64,000 nucleotides of DNA from Bdellovibrionales bacterium (GTDB lineage: Bacteria; Pseudomonadota; Alphaproteobacteria; UBA9219): positions 455,781 to 519,780 of the forward strand of contig JBAZRW010000001.1 in the NCBI GenBank assembly GCA_041662785.1, read 5' to 3'. The stretch's first letter is position 1, and every line of letters begins with the position of its first letter. This document shows positions 37,943-46,645 of this stretch, piece by piece. Below the pieces are notes generated by a model, which was given only the letters and a program-made list of their open reading frames with translations, was not told the DNA's origin and searched no databases. The position numbers were made by a program, and so were the translations under genes.

Positions 37943-38785
37943 TCAATCTCCCTTGCGATAGGCGCGAGAAAGAGCCTCAAACGCTTGCAGCGAAAGCTGC
38001 CCTGCACGCCAAGACGGATCAACGCCAGCCTTTTCTAACAACGCTTCGCCCCCCAGAGATTTAAGGCTTGTGCGCAGCATTTTGCGTGGCTGGGCAAAGG
38101 CCGTGGTGGCCATCTTTTGCAGCGTTTCAAAGGCCACGTCCACGGGGCGATCCTTGCGTGGCGTCAGATGAACAACCGAGGATTCTACTTTGGGCGGCGG
38201 TGAAAACGCCCCCGCTGGAACCTTCATCACGCACCGCCCCGTGGCGCAAAACTGCGTCAAGACGGACAGGCGGCAATAGGCCTCCGTGTCGGGCTTTGCC
38301 AGCAGACGATCCACCACCTCGGTCTGCAACATAAGCGTCAGGCTTTGAAACTGATCGAGAAGCGGAAGCCACGACAGCAGCAGCGGCGTGCCGACGTTAT
38401 AGGGCAGGTTGGCGATAATGGCGCGTGGCGCGGCGCTAAGGGCGATCAGGTCGGCATCCAGCGCATCGCCCTCGATGAGGGTGAAGCGCTCGCCATAGGC
38501 CGCCGTAAGCGGCTCAAGCGCCTTAACGCAGCGAGGGTCTTTTTCAATGGCGGTCAGGTGGGCGGCGGGGCTGGCCAAGAGTGAGCGGGTGAGGCCGCCT
38601 GGGCCTGGGCCGATTTCAATAACGTGAACGCCCGCCATCGCGCCCGCCTCCTTGACGATCCTGCCCGTTAAATTGAGATCAAGCAGGAAGTGCTGTCCCA
38701 GCCCCTTGCGGGCGGCAAGGCCATAATGGGTGATCACCTTACGCAGCGGCATAAGGTCAGGGGTGGGGGTGGGCGGCGATGTCAA
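37943..38785 (-). CDS. rsmA: 16S rRNA (A1518/A1519) dimethyltransferase
   Basis: KsgA/RsmA dimethylates two adenines in helix 45 of 16S rRNA. SAM motif I is VIEIGPGPGGLTRSLL, the catalytic motif IV is IIANLPYNVGTPLL, and the KGLGQHFLLDLNLTGRI lead-in is typical. The 280-residue reading uses a TTG at 38785, 12 nt after surA; the ATG at 38752 (MPLRKVITHYG) is an equally good start by family comparison. pdxA, which normally sits between surA and ksgA, is missing. Confidence 0.94.
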   Translation of the reverse strand: MTSPPTPTPDLMPLRKVITHYGLAARKGLGQHFLLDLNLTGRIVKEAGAMAGVHVIEIGPGPGGLTRSLLASPAAHLTAIEKDPRCVKALEPLTAAYGERFTLIEGDALDADLIALSAAPRAIIANLPYNVGTPLLLSWLPLLDQFQSLTLMLQTEVVDRLLAKPDTEAYCRLSVLTQFCATGRCVMKVPAGAFSPPPKVESSVVHLTPRKDRPVDVAFETLQKMATTAFAQPRKMLRTSLKSLGGEALLEKAGVDPSWRAGQLSLQAFEALSRAYRKGD

Positions 38786-38796
38786 AGGCAGCGCCG

Positions 38797-40140
38797 CTAT
38801 TTCAGGCGAACGTCGATAAAGGCGCTTTTACGCAAGTCACGCATCTGGCGCCGCGCCAAAAGCTCCATCTTCTCGCCGCCGATGGCTGAACGGATGGCTT
38901 CTCGGTTGACGTTTTCCTCTGGCATCGTGCGACCGCAAACAAAGACCATCAACGCGCCCCTGTCGGTGGCCATCGCTTCGCTGGCTTGTCCTTCTGAAAG
39001 AGGCGCTACTTTGTTCGCCAGCCAAGGGGGTGCATCCGCAAGCTTCACCTCGCCCAAATCCTGCCAGCGCCACAGGGGGAAGCTGGACGCCAGCGTGGAT
39101 TTTAACGACGCGCAGTCCGTCACGGTTTGCCGAATGGTTTCGGCTTCGCGCAGGAGGGATTCTTTTTCTGTCGTGGGCGTGAAGGGGCGGAAGATTTGCT
39201 CCAGTTTGACCGCCATGGTCTTCATGTCGCCCATCGAGACAATCCGCATATCGCGAATGCCAAGGATATGATACCCGTCGGCGGTACGAAGTGGCCCTGC
39301 GACATCGCCCTTTTGAAGGGTTTGCAGGGTTTTATCCAGCTCTGGCGCCAGTTGGCCGCTTTGGATCCAGCCGATGTCGCCGCCCGTGGACGCGCCTAGG
39401 CCTTGAGAAAACTGCCGCGCGGCAGAGCCGAAAACAGCCCCGCCTTTGATTTGCTCAACCAGCTTTTCGGCTAGCGCTTGAACCTCTGGCTCATCCTCGG
39501 GCTTATCGACGCCCAAAAAGATTTCACTGACCAGATATTCCTGTTTTCCGGCATTGGCCCGCATGCGCCCGATCTCGGCGTTGATCTCATCTTCGCCGAT
39601 ATCGATACGGGGGCGCAGCTCACGCATGGCCACTCTGTTCCACGTCAAGGTGGCTTTGATCTGAGCCTTCATGGTAGAGGGGGGAATGTGATGTTGCCGC
39701 AAAAAGGCGGCCATGTTGCCGCCCGGAATTTGGTTGTCTGTCGCCAAACGGCTCATGGCGTCTTGAATCTCGGAATCGGGAATCGTGATCTCTAGCCGTT
39801 TGCCTTCTTGCATTTGAAGCTGTTCGTCAATCAAGGTGCGCAAGGTTTGGGCGAGGAGTTTCTTTTGAACCTCTGGCGAGTCGGGCAGGCCCGCCGACAG
39901 AATCGCAAGGGCAAGGCGCGCGCGCAGGTCGCCTGAGGAGATGATGGAATCATTCACAACCGCAATGATGCCTTCCGCCATAGGAGCTTTGGGGGCGGCT
40001 TGTTCGGGCGTTGCGCTAAGCAATCCCGCGCCGCCGGTTTGCCCACTCATCATGGGGGCTGGTGCGCCGACGCGCTGCGCCTGTGCCGTGCAGGGCAGCA
40101 GGAGGCCAAGGGCGAGGGCAAGAAGCAGCAGTTTTTTCAT
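38797..40140 (-). CDS. surA: Periplasmic chaperone / peptidyl-prolyl isomerase SurA
   Basis: A signal peptide (MKKLLLLALALGLLLPCTAQA) precedes a SurA N-terminal domain (IIAVVNDSIISSGDLRARLALAI...) and one clear parvulin-type domain (about residues 200-300, YLVSEIFLGVD...GGDIGWIQSGQLAPELD...GYHILGIRD). A second parvulin domain is not obvious. SurA escorts outer-membrane proteins, including LptD, to the BAM complex. It lies 57 nt after lptG, where relatives usually have lptD in between. Confidence 0.9.
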   Translation of the reverse strand: MKKLLLLALALGLLLPCTAQAQRVGAPAPMMSGQTGGAGLLSATPEQAAPKAPMAEGIIAVVNDSIISSGDLRARLALAILSAGLPDSPEVQKKLLAQTLRTLIDEQLQMQEGKRLEITIPDSEIQDAMSRLATDNQIPGGNMAAFLRQHHIPPSTMKAQIKATLTWNRVAMRELRPRIDIGEDEINAEIGRMRANAGKQEYLVSEIFLGVDKPEDEPEVQALAEKLVEQIKGGAVFGSAARQFSQGLGASTGGDIGWIQSGQLAPELDKTLQTLQKGDVAGPLRTADGYHILGIRDMRIVSMGDMKTMAVKLEQIFRPFTPTTEKESLLREAETIRQTVTDCASLKSTLASSFPLWRWQDLGEVKLADAPPWLANKVAPLSEGQASEAMATDRGALMVFVCGRTMPEENVNREAIRSAIGGEKMELLARRQMRDLRKSAFIDVRLK

Positions 40141-40197
40141 GCAAAAAGAAACCTTTCAAGCGTGGAATGTGCGACAATCTTACAGGATTTTTCGATG

Positions 40198-41286
40198 TTA
40201 GCCATCTTCCAGATAAAGTAAAGTTGCCTGACCGCTAATAAGCGCCATAAGCGGGACGGCCCATGCGGCCAAAAGGACGGGAAGGGTTTGATTCGATCCC
40301 AAGGCTGTTACCACGTTGTTAAGCGCAAAAATAAGGCTGCCCGTAAAGATTCCCGCCATCATGGCGTTAAGGATCCCACCACGGCGATTAAGCCTTAAGG
40401 AAAAGGCCGCCGCGAAAAAGACCATGGCGCAAAGCATAAGGGGCTGCGCCAAAAGGGTTTGAAGCTTAAGCTCATGACGGACGGGGGGAAGGCCAACGCT
40501 TCGCAGCGCACGGATAAAGCGGGGCAATTGCCATATAGAGATGGTGTTGGGCGGCGACATGCTTTCTTGAATTTTATCCAAGGTCAACGCCGTGGGAAGT
40601 GTGAAGGATTCCTCATAAACGGGCATCTGGCCGTCCCAGTTAAACCATGCTTTTGAAATAACCCATTGCCTGTTTTTTAAAACCGCTTGGGGTGCGTCAA
40701 GGCGGCCCAGATACGCGTTATTTTTGTCGTAAATAAAAACAATAAGGGGGCGCAGGGTCAACGGCTCGGTTGCGACTTGATCGGCGTGAAGAAGATAGCG
40801 CTTTTCAGCATCTTCTTGGCGCAGCCACAGACCCGCGCCTGTGAGTTCCAAGGAAGGGCCTTGCCGGAAGTAACGCGCCTCTAATTCCTGATAGCGTGTG
40901 GTCATCGAGGCCCCGACGGGGTTCATCAACGTGACTTGGAAAAGGCCGAAAAGCAGCGTGATGATAAAAGCGGGGGCCAGAAACTGCCACGCGGACACGC
41001 CGGCCGCTCGCGCCACGATCAGCTCTTGGCTGCGGGTTAGCCGCCAAAACGTAAACATGCTGGCGAAGAGAACGACAAAGGGAAGAATCTTCTCGATGGT
41101 GTCGGGCATTTTATAGGCCCCCATCCGAAGGACAAGCCCCAACGAGGCGTGATCCAAATCGGCCGAGCGGCGCAGCAGCTCCGCCACCTCAAAAAGATAG
41201 ATGATGCCCGTCAGCCCCACAAAGAAGCAGATAAACCAAAGGAGGTATTGTGCCCCTAAATAGCGAAAAAGGGTCCAGCCTCTCAT
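40198..41286 (-). CDS. lptG: LPS export permease LptG
   Basis: LptG is one of the two membrane subunits of the LptB2FG ABC transporter that drives lipopolysaccharide to the outer membrane. The 362 residues have three helices at each end around a periplasmic domain. FWRLTRSQELIVARAAGVSAWQF is the coupling-helix region shared with LptF. The ATG at 41286 overlaps the lptF stop (ATGA); a longer frame inside lptF is rejected. Confidence 0.93.
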   Translation of the reverse strand: MRGWTLFRYLGAQYLLWFICFFVGLTGIIYLFEVAELLRRSADLDHASLGLVLRMGAYKMPDTIEKILPFVVLFASMFTFWRLTRSQELIVARAAGVSAWQFLAPAFIITLLFGLFQVTLMNPVGASMTTRYQELEARYFRQGPSLELTGAGLWLRQEDAEKRYLLHADQVATEPLTLRPLIVFIYDKNNAYLGRLDAPQAVLKNRQWVISKAWFNWDGQMPVYEESFTLPTALTLDKIQESMSPPNTISIWQLPRFIRALRSVGLPPVRHELKLQTLLAQPLMLCAMVFFAAAFSLRLNRRGGILNAMMAGIFTGSLIFALNNVVTALGSNQTLPVLLAAWAVPLMALISGQATLLYLEDG

Positions 41287-42407
41287 GCGGCCCCCTTGGG
41301 CTTCTTGATAAGGAACGAAGGCAGCGAGGCTTGCCGAAGAAGGGTAAAGCAAAGTAGGGCGGGGAGAAAGATAATCCCGTAAAGAAGCAACGCCATCCAA
41401 GGCAGTTTGTTGATCTGCGATACAAGGCCAATCATGGCCGCTTGCACGACGACGATGCCCGCGCCCGCCCAAAAAACGCGCTGCGTCATGCCGCGCCGAT
41501 TAAAGTCACCCATAAGGACGACGGTTACCCCCATAAGGGCGAAGGTCAGCGCTAGAAACGGCCCTGCGATGCGTTGGTGAATTTCGGCCAAGACTTTGCT
41601 CAGGCTTGCGTTTGACGTGCCATGTGCGGCTTGGGCGTTCAAAAGTTGCCCTATGGACAATTCGCGCGGCGCGGGCTGGCGGTTGTCTTTTTCGTTTTTA
41701 AGCAAATGAAGATCCAGCACATAACGATCAAAGTCCAGTTGTTGCAACCGGCCTGAGGCAACGTCAACCTCTTGCCGCCGTCCGTCGAAAACAACCACTT
41801 GAGGACGCCCCCCCTCAACGGAAAAAAGACCCTTTTGGGCCATGATGGTCACGGGGCGGGCGGGGTTTCTGACGTCATGAACCAAAATATCTTCAAGGCC
41901 GCCTGCGCTAGAGCGGCGGCGGGCGTAAAAGGTCAGGCCTTCCGCCAGATCGTTAAACGCCCCCGGACGGATCATAAAGGCCGAGTATTCATCGCGCACT
42001 TGGTATTGCAGGGAAACAAGCGCCCTGTTGGCGGCGGGCGTGAGCCATAGGGTCAGCATCCCGCCGACCACGATGGTCGCGGCGGCCATGACCAGCGCCG
42101 GAAGGGCGAGGCGCATAGGGCTAATGCCAGCGGCTTGCATGACGACGATTTCGCTATCGACAGCGTTTTTGTGATAGATGAAAAGGACGGCGATCCCAAG
42201 GCTGATGGGCAAAATAAGGGGCAAGAACGTCGGGAGCATCAGCCCCATAAGCCGGAAAAAAACGGCCATCGAGCTTGAATTGTCGATGACAAAAGACAGT
42301 AGGCGAAAAGATTGCGTAAAAAGGACGACAAAACTCACCGCTATTCCCGAAAAGAGAAAAGCCGTTAGAATCTGACGAAACAAATAAAGATTGATCCGGT
42401 GGATCAA
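41283..42407 (-). CDS. lptF: LPS export permease LptF
   Basis: The 374-residue partner of LptG. IHRINLYLFRQILTAFLFSG is the N-terminal helix, HKNAVDSEIVVMQAAGISPMRLA the coupling region, and MGVTVVLMGDFNRRGMTQRVFW the C-terminal helices. I choose the TTG at 42407 because AAAGGA lies eight nt before it and the family begins here; an upstream in-frame start at 42473 adds 22 Cys- and Arg-rich residues that do not fit. It follows the M23 peptidase gene by 76 nt. Confidence 0.9.
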   Translation of the reverse strand: MIHRINLYLFRQILTAFLFSGIAVSFVVLFTQSFRLLSFVIDNSSSMAVFFRLMGLMLPTFLPLILPISLGIAVLFIYHKNAVDSEIVVMQAAGISPMRLALPALVMAAATIVVGGMLTLWLTPAANRALVSLQYQVRDEYSAFMIRPGAFNDLAEGLTFYARRRSSAGGLEDILVHDVRNPARPVTIMAQKGLFSVEGGRPQVVVFDGRRQEVDVASGRLQQLDFDRYVLDLHLLKNEKDNRQPAPRELSIGQLLNAQAAHGTSNASLSKVLAEIHQRIAGPFLALTFALMGVTVVLMGDFNRRGMTQRVFWAGAGIVVVQAAMIGLVSQINKLPWMALLLYGIIFLPALLCFTLLRQASLPSFLIKKPKGAA

Positions 42408-42482
42408 GCGAACGTCCTTTCGGGCAAGACAACAAGAGCGGCTGACTATACCGCCCTTTGATCCCGTTCGCACCCGTTATTG

Positions 42483-43961
42483 TTATGATTTTTTGGCGGA
42501 GGCCGCAGGTGTTGGCTCGTGGTCAGTGGCCTGCGCGTTGTTTTGGGGCGTGCCATCCTTTTCAAGCAGATTATGAAACTCTTGCTTGATCTTGGTCTGC
42601 CCTTGCTTGAACTGGTTAAGGATCTTGCCTTCCAAGACACGGCCTGTCGGCATGCTGACGCTCAGGGGATTGACCTGTTGGCGGTCTACCATAACCTCAT
42701 AATGAAGGTGCGGCCCTGTCGAACGGCCTGATGTGCCGACAAACCCGATCACGTCGCCCTGCTGGACGCGTGCGCCCGTATAAACGCCTTTGGCGAAACG
42801 GCTGAGGTGGGCATAGGCCGTTTGTGTGCGCCCATTGTGGCGCAGACGGATATAGCGGCCATAGCTGCCGTTAAACTGCGCTGTTTCCACGATGCCTGAG
42901 CCTGACGCATAGACGGGCGTTCCCGTTGGCGCGCCGAAATCGACGCCTTTATGCATTTTCGAATAGCCCAAAAGCGGGTGCATGCGCATGCCAAACCCAG
43001 AGGTTAGCCTTGCGCCTTCGACGGGCGTGCGCAAAAGGGAGCGTTTGACACTGTTGCCGCGTTCATCGAAATAATCGACCGCACCGTCGCCAAAGGTCAC
43101 GCGGTACAAGGGGCGGACTTTATCATTGATAATCAGGGCGGCATAGATAATCACGCCTTGACCGACAGGCGTTCCATCTTTGGCGGTAGGTTGATCGTAG
43201 AGAACTTCAAACTTGTCGCCTGCGTGCAGGTCGCGCTGAAAGTCGATTTCATGCGAATAGGCGCGAATTAAAGAAGCCATAATGGCGCGGGGAACCCCCT
43301 CGCGCTCGCCAGCGCCGTAAAGAGAGCCTTTGATTTCGCCTTGGGCGGCCACGCGCTGGCGCTCCAACGGCGTGTTTTTAAGTTGGGCAAGGAAAGAGCC
43401 ATCAGGTTGACGGTTCATCGAAATTTCTTTGGTCGATTCAGGCGAGAACGTCAGACCCGTGAGCGTTCTGTTTTCGCCAAGGCGGGTAATGGACAAGGCG
43501 ACTTCCTGTCCGGCCTTAAGCTTGCGGTGATCATAGACGTTGCCCAGCGCCGTGGCAGCGGCCAGAGCGTCATCGCTCGATAGGGCGGCGTCCATCAACA
43601 TGCGGGCAAAGGTGCGGCCTTCGCCAAGCTCAACAATGCGTGTCGTATTTTCCGGTGTCTGCGCGACGACCGAGGCGGCAAGATCCTGAACTTCGCTAGC
43701 GGTTTCTGCGACAGCTTGAAGCGGGGCGGAATCGGCCATTTCTTCAACGACGGGAACCGCCGCGCGCATAAAGGCACCAGCCGTTCCGGCAAGACTTGGC
43801 CAATAGTGGTGACCTGTTGTCCCCACACTAAGAATTATTAGGCCAGTCAGTAAAAGAGAGGCAGTTCTGCGAACGTGTAAAGTATTCGCGTGAACAGAAC
43901 CAAGACGAACATAAAACAAGGGTGCTTTTCCGCAGTTGTTAAAACAAAGATCGCGCAGCAA
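42483..43961 (-). CDS. M23 family peptidoglycan metallopeptidase
   Basis: A single N-terminal membrane helix (about residues 33-52) anchors a periplasmic protein. A LysM/OapA-like region (about 115-165, LGEGRTFARMLMDAALSSDDA) is followed by a C-terminal M23 domain with zinc ligands in MHKGVDFG (H..D) and HLHYEV. The family cuts cross-links in peptidoglycan or activates amidases. No ATG exists near the N-terminus; the TTG at 43961 is used, with AAGGA 14 nt upstream, so the exact start is uncertain. It is upstream of, and possibly co-transcribed with, lptF-lptG. Confidence 0.88.
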   Translation of the reverse strand: MLRDLCFNNCGKAPLFYVRLGSVHANTLHVRRTASLLLTGLIILSVGTTGHHYWPSLAGTAGAFMRAAVPVVEEMADSAPLQAVAETASEVQDLAASVVAQTPENTTRIVELGEGRTFARMLMDAALSSDDALAAATALGNVYDHRKLKAGQEVALSITRLGENRTLTGLTFSPESTKEISMNRQPDGSFLAQLKNTPLERQRVAAQGEIKGSLYGAGEREGVPRAIMASLIRAYSHEIDFQRDLHAGDKFEVLYDQPTAKDGTPVGQGVIIYAALIINDKVRPLYRVTFGDGAVDYFDERGNSVKRSLLRTPVEGARLTSGFGMRMHPLLGYSKMHKGVDFGAPTGTPVYASGSGIVETAQFNGSYGRYIRLRHNGRTQTAYAHLSRFAKGVYTGARVQQGDVIGFVGTSGRSTGPHLHYEVMVDRQQVNPLSVSMPTGRVLEGKILNQFKQGQTKIKQEFHNLLEKDGTPQNNAQATDHEPTPAASAKKS

Positions 43962-44167
43962 GGCCAGAAGGATGCTTCCTTGAAGCTTCTCCTGTCAACC
44001 AAGGATTTATAAAAGAGTATGGCCTTTTAATGAATTGATGAAAAAGGGGGAACGGGTACTTTCTTTTCTTATTGATTTCTATACCGATTCTATTGTTAAA
44101 CAGGGGGAAATCCCCCCTTTTCGGTAAGCAATATAATTGCTTGTTTTAGATCAAGGATGAAACAATC

Positions 44168-45055
44168 TTACGATAAAAGAGCCAGTGGCTCTATGGTGGC
44201 GGGCAAGAAGGCCGCTGTTACCCACCAAGAGGGGTGCTCCTTGTAGAGGGCCGAGGCGGCTTGTTTGGCCGCGCCCCTGTCGGCAAACAGGCCAAAACAG
44301 GTCGCACCACTGCCTGACATCCGCGCCAAAAGGCAGTCAGGCTGCGCCTGAAGCGCGGCCAGAACGTCCTTGATTTCGGGGCAAAGGGAACAGGCGGCTT
44401 CGGTCAGGCCATTGGTGCGCGCTGCCAAAAGAGAGGCCAGCTCCGTTGGCGTTTGGGGTGTTATCGGCAGCGGATTTGCGGGCGTGAAGGCCCCTGTTCG
44501 CGCCTTAAAGACGGAAGGCGTGGACAGCGCTTGGTTCGGATTGACCAGCACGATATGGGTGAGCGGCAGGTCTTGCGCGGGCGTCGTGATGTCCCCGATA
44601 CCTTGAAAATAGCAGCTTTGCGCGGCGATACAGCAGGGCACGTCTTGGCCAAGGCTGGCCGCGATGTCGTGGAGGAGGGGCGCATCAGGCGGCATGCGCC
44701 AGTGCGCGGCCAAAAGGCGCAGGGTTGCGGCGGCATCGGTGGAGCCTCCGCCGATCCCTGAGGCGATGGGGAGATTTTTGGTCAGAGTCAGGCGAAGGTT
44801 CAGCGGCTTGTCCAATGTCTTGGCAAGGATCCTTGCGGCGCGGACGGCCAGATTGTTTTCGTGATCGCCTTGCGCGAGGGCGGCGGCCATGGGGCCGTTC
44901 ATCTCAAAGGAAAAAGAGGCGGCGGGCTCAAGGCGCAGGAAATCCCCGATATTAGTGAAGGCCACCAGCGAATCGAGGAAGTGATAGCCATCCTCCCTCC
45001 GTCCCGTAACATGCAGGTAAAGGTTGATTTTGGCAGGGGCAAGGGTTTCAAGCAT
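44168..45055 (-). CDS. ispE: 4-diphosphocytidyl-2-C-methyl-D-erythritol kinase
   Basis: IspE is a GHMP kinase of the non-mevalonate isoprenoid pathway. LAPAKINLYLHVTGRREDGYH is the family N-terminus, ASGIGGGSTDAA the ATP-binding GHMP motif, and RMSGSGATCFGLF the C-terminal motif. The 295 residues are normal. The 206-nt gap to the M23 gene has a GGGGG-AAAT-CCCCC hairpin near 44102-44118, which may end this transcript. Confidence 0.94.
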   Translation of the reverse strand: MLETLAPAKINLYLHVTGRREDGYHFLDSLVAFTNIGDFLRLEPAASFSFEMNGPMAAALAQGDHENNLAVRAARILAKTLDKPLNLRLTLTKNLPIASGIGGGSTDAAATLRLLAAHWRMPPDAPLLHDIAASLGQDVPCCIAAQSCYFQGIGDITTPAQDLPLTHIVLVNPNQALSTPSVFKARTGAFTPANPLPITPQTPTELASLLAARTNGLTEAACSLCPEIKDVLAALQAQPDCLLARMSGSGATCFGLFADRGAAKQAASALYKEHPSWWVTAAFLPATIEPLALLS

Positions 45056-45130
45056 CGGTTCATCGCGCGGGGTTAAAGAAAAGCTGTGCGATGTTATAGC
45101 CTATACTTATATAAAATGAGCATGAAAAAG

Positions 45131-45264
45131 AAACCAAACGGGATGCCCGCTTTCGCGGGCATGACGGGAGTAGTGTTTATTTTCAACCCTCTATTGTCAT
45201 CCCCGCGACCTGTCGCGCCGAAGCTGCGAAGCAGCGTAGGGGGAAAGCGGGGATCCCGTTTTTT
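45131..45264. repeat. Composite palindromic element upstream of ispE
   Basis: AAACCAAACGGGATGCCCGC / GCGGGCATGACG (45131-45166) is followed by the GTCATCCCCGCGACCTGTCG ... GGGGATCCCGTTTT unit (45196-45260), nearly identical to 37737-37804. I see no gene in 45056-45334. Confidence 0.75.
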
Positions 45265-45334
45265 TGAATCATTTTATTTGACACAGGCTATTAATTTCCG
45301 AACGTGCCCGCCCGTTTTGAGAAAGCGGTTTTCT

Positions 45335-45727
45335 TTAAAGACTCGGTTTGTCGTGATGCTGGTTATGCGGCGCGTGCTTTTGCTCGGGCGCATGTCCCAT
45401 AGTTTTGATATGTTGGATCAAATTGTGGAGAAGGCCAAAGTCCTTGCCTTTGGCGATCTCAACCTCGGCATGGGCCGAGGCGCGGGTCAGGGAACGCGCA
45501 AAATCAGCCAGCGCACGCGTCAGGCCGCTGCCCCGCAGATGACGCCAATTGCGAAGAATCTCGGATATTTGCGAAACCGATGCGCCGAACTTTGCCATCG
45601 TTTCATAAAAAGCTGGCTCGACCGCGACTTCTGAGCGGCCAAGGGCCCCCGACTCGGCTTTGCCTTTGCCGCTCTTGCCTTCTTTTTCTTCCGTCTCGTC
45701 GGAAGGCGGGATTTCTTGTTCTGTCAT
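45335..45727 (-). CDS. Unknown protein, 130 residues
   Basis: The ATG at 45727 is preceded by AGGGG. The N-terminal 35 residues are acidic and Lys/Gly-rich and probably disordered; a helical centre (FYETMAKFGASVSQISEILRNWRHLRGSGL) follows; the C-terminal 20 residues are His-rich (HAPEQKHAPHNQHHD). No family is recognised. It follows the 96-residue gene by 12 nt and is probably in the same transcript. Confidence 0.55.
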   Translation of the reverse strand: MTEQEIPPSDETEEKEGKSGKGKAESGALGRSEVAVEPAFYETMAKFGASVSQISEILRNWRHLRGSGLTRALADFARSLTRASAHAEVEIAKGKDFGLLHNLIQHIKTMGHAPEQKHAPHNQHHDKPSL

Positions 45728-45739
45728 GGCTATGCGCCC

Positions 45740-46030
45740 CTAATCGTCAAGAGTGCGTCCGTCTTTCAGTCGCAGGAAGCTGGTGTCAAACCCTTCGACG
45801 GGTTTCCTGTTTTCCATGCGAATGATCAGGATCTTATGGATTTTTATAAGATAGGCGTTCATCTCGTCCGTGGCTTCCCAATCAATGGGATAGGTGCTGC
45901 CTGTGTCGAAAATGATCTCTAGGCGGCGCGTATCGATATGATAGCCTATCCATAGGGGCGTGGCTTCAAAAGGTTCATCATGAACCAGACAAAGCTTCCC
46001 GCGCGCATTGACAATAAGACCGATATTCAC
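45740..46030 (-). CDS. Unknown protein, 96 residues
   Basis: The start is a GTG at 46030 with AGGA about ten nt upstream. The sequence is mixed alpha/beta (MNIGLIVNARGKLCLVHDEP, then RRLEIIFDTGSTYPIDWEATDEMNAYLIKIHKILIIRMENRKPVEG) with no signal or membrane helix. No family recognised. Likely first gene of a two-gene unit with the 130-residue protein. Confidence 0.6.
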   Translation of the reverse strand: MNIGLIVNARGKLCLVHDEPFEATPLWIGYHIDTRRLEIIFDTGSTYPIDWEATDEMNAYLIKIHKILIIRMENRKPVEGFDTSFLRLKDGRTLDD

Positions 46031-46089
46031 GAAGAGATTTCCTGAAAGTTGCCGCTACCGAGCCTCCCCTTCTACGCCGAAAGGGTTAA

Positions 46090-46608
46090 AAGAGGCTGAA
46101 GAGGGGGGGGCAAGGTGCATTTGTTATTGCGCCATGGGCTGCCGCAACATCAGGGCTTCGCATGGATGGAAGTGGCAACGTCGGGATTGGGACATCAACG
46201 CCAGCGGCTAAACTGGATGTTGCGGGCGCGGTGAATGCTTCTGGCAGCGTGAAAGTTGGAGCTGATGCGGCGGCTTGTTCGGCGGCGAAAGAAGGAACGC
46301 AGCGCTATAACAGCACGTCCAAGGCTATGGAGTTTTGTAATGGAACGGCGTGGAAGGCGTTTACGGGACCGCAGTTTGGCGGTATATATCAAACGTATAT
46401 TTGCGATGCAGCGGGCGTCTTTCAGGCCTCTCCCAATACGGGGGATTGTCGACAGCCAAACATCGTTACCAGTGCGTGTACTTGCCCTACAGACTTTACG
46501 GCTCAACACATAAATGATTTTAATGCCGCCGTGGGAGCAGCAAATACATGCCCCCAAATTTATTATGAAAACAGGGGCATGATCCAATGGGTGTGTGTAA
46601 AGCCATAG
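46090..46608 (+). pseudogene. 5'-truncated fragment of a tail-fibre-like gene
   Basis: The frame is open from 46090 to the stop at 46608. The conserved linker GNVGIGTSTPAAKLDVAG lies near its start, and residues before the first ATG (46162) still read sensibly (GAFVIAPWAAATSGLRMDG), as in fibre proteins that have hundreds of residues ahead of this motif. Downstream come GTQRYNSTSKAMEFCNGTAW, also typical of such proteins, and a Cys-rich C-terminus (six Cys in the last 75 residues). The GIGTSxPAxxLDV motif is shared with the giant fibre at 1-6484. No ribosome-binding site is visible. It sits alone between two minus-strand genes. A short expressed protein from 46162 (148 residues) is possible. 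Confidence 0.65.
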
Positions 46609-46645
46609 GGCTTGCTAAGCCCTTTATTGCTGTTAGGGTTCTTTC

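Noticed and set aside
44090..44130. Riboswitch or other structured leader near ispE and the M23 gene
   Set aside because: Only one simple G/C hairpin is visible; it fits a terminator and no known riboswitch core was seen. No riboswitch was recognised upstream of purM or purA either.
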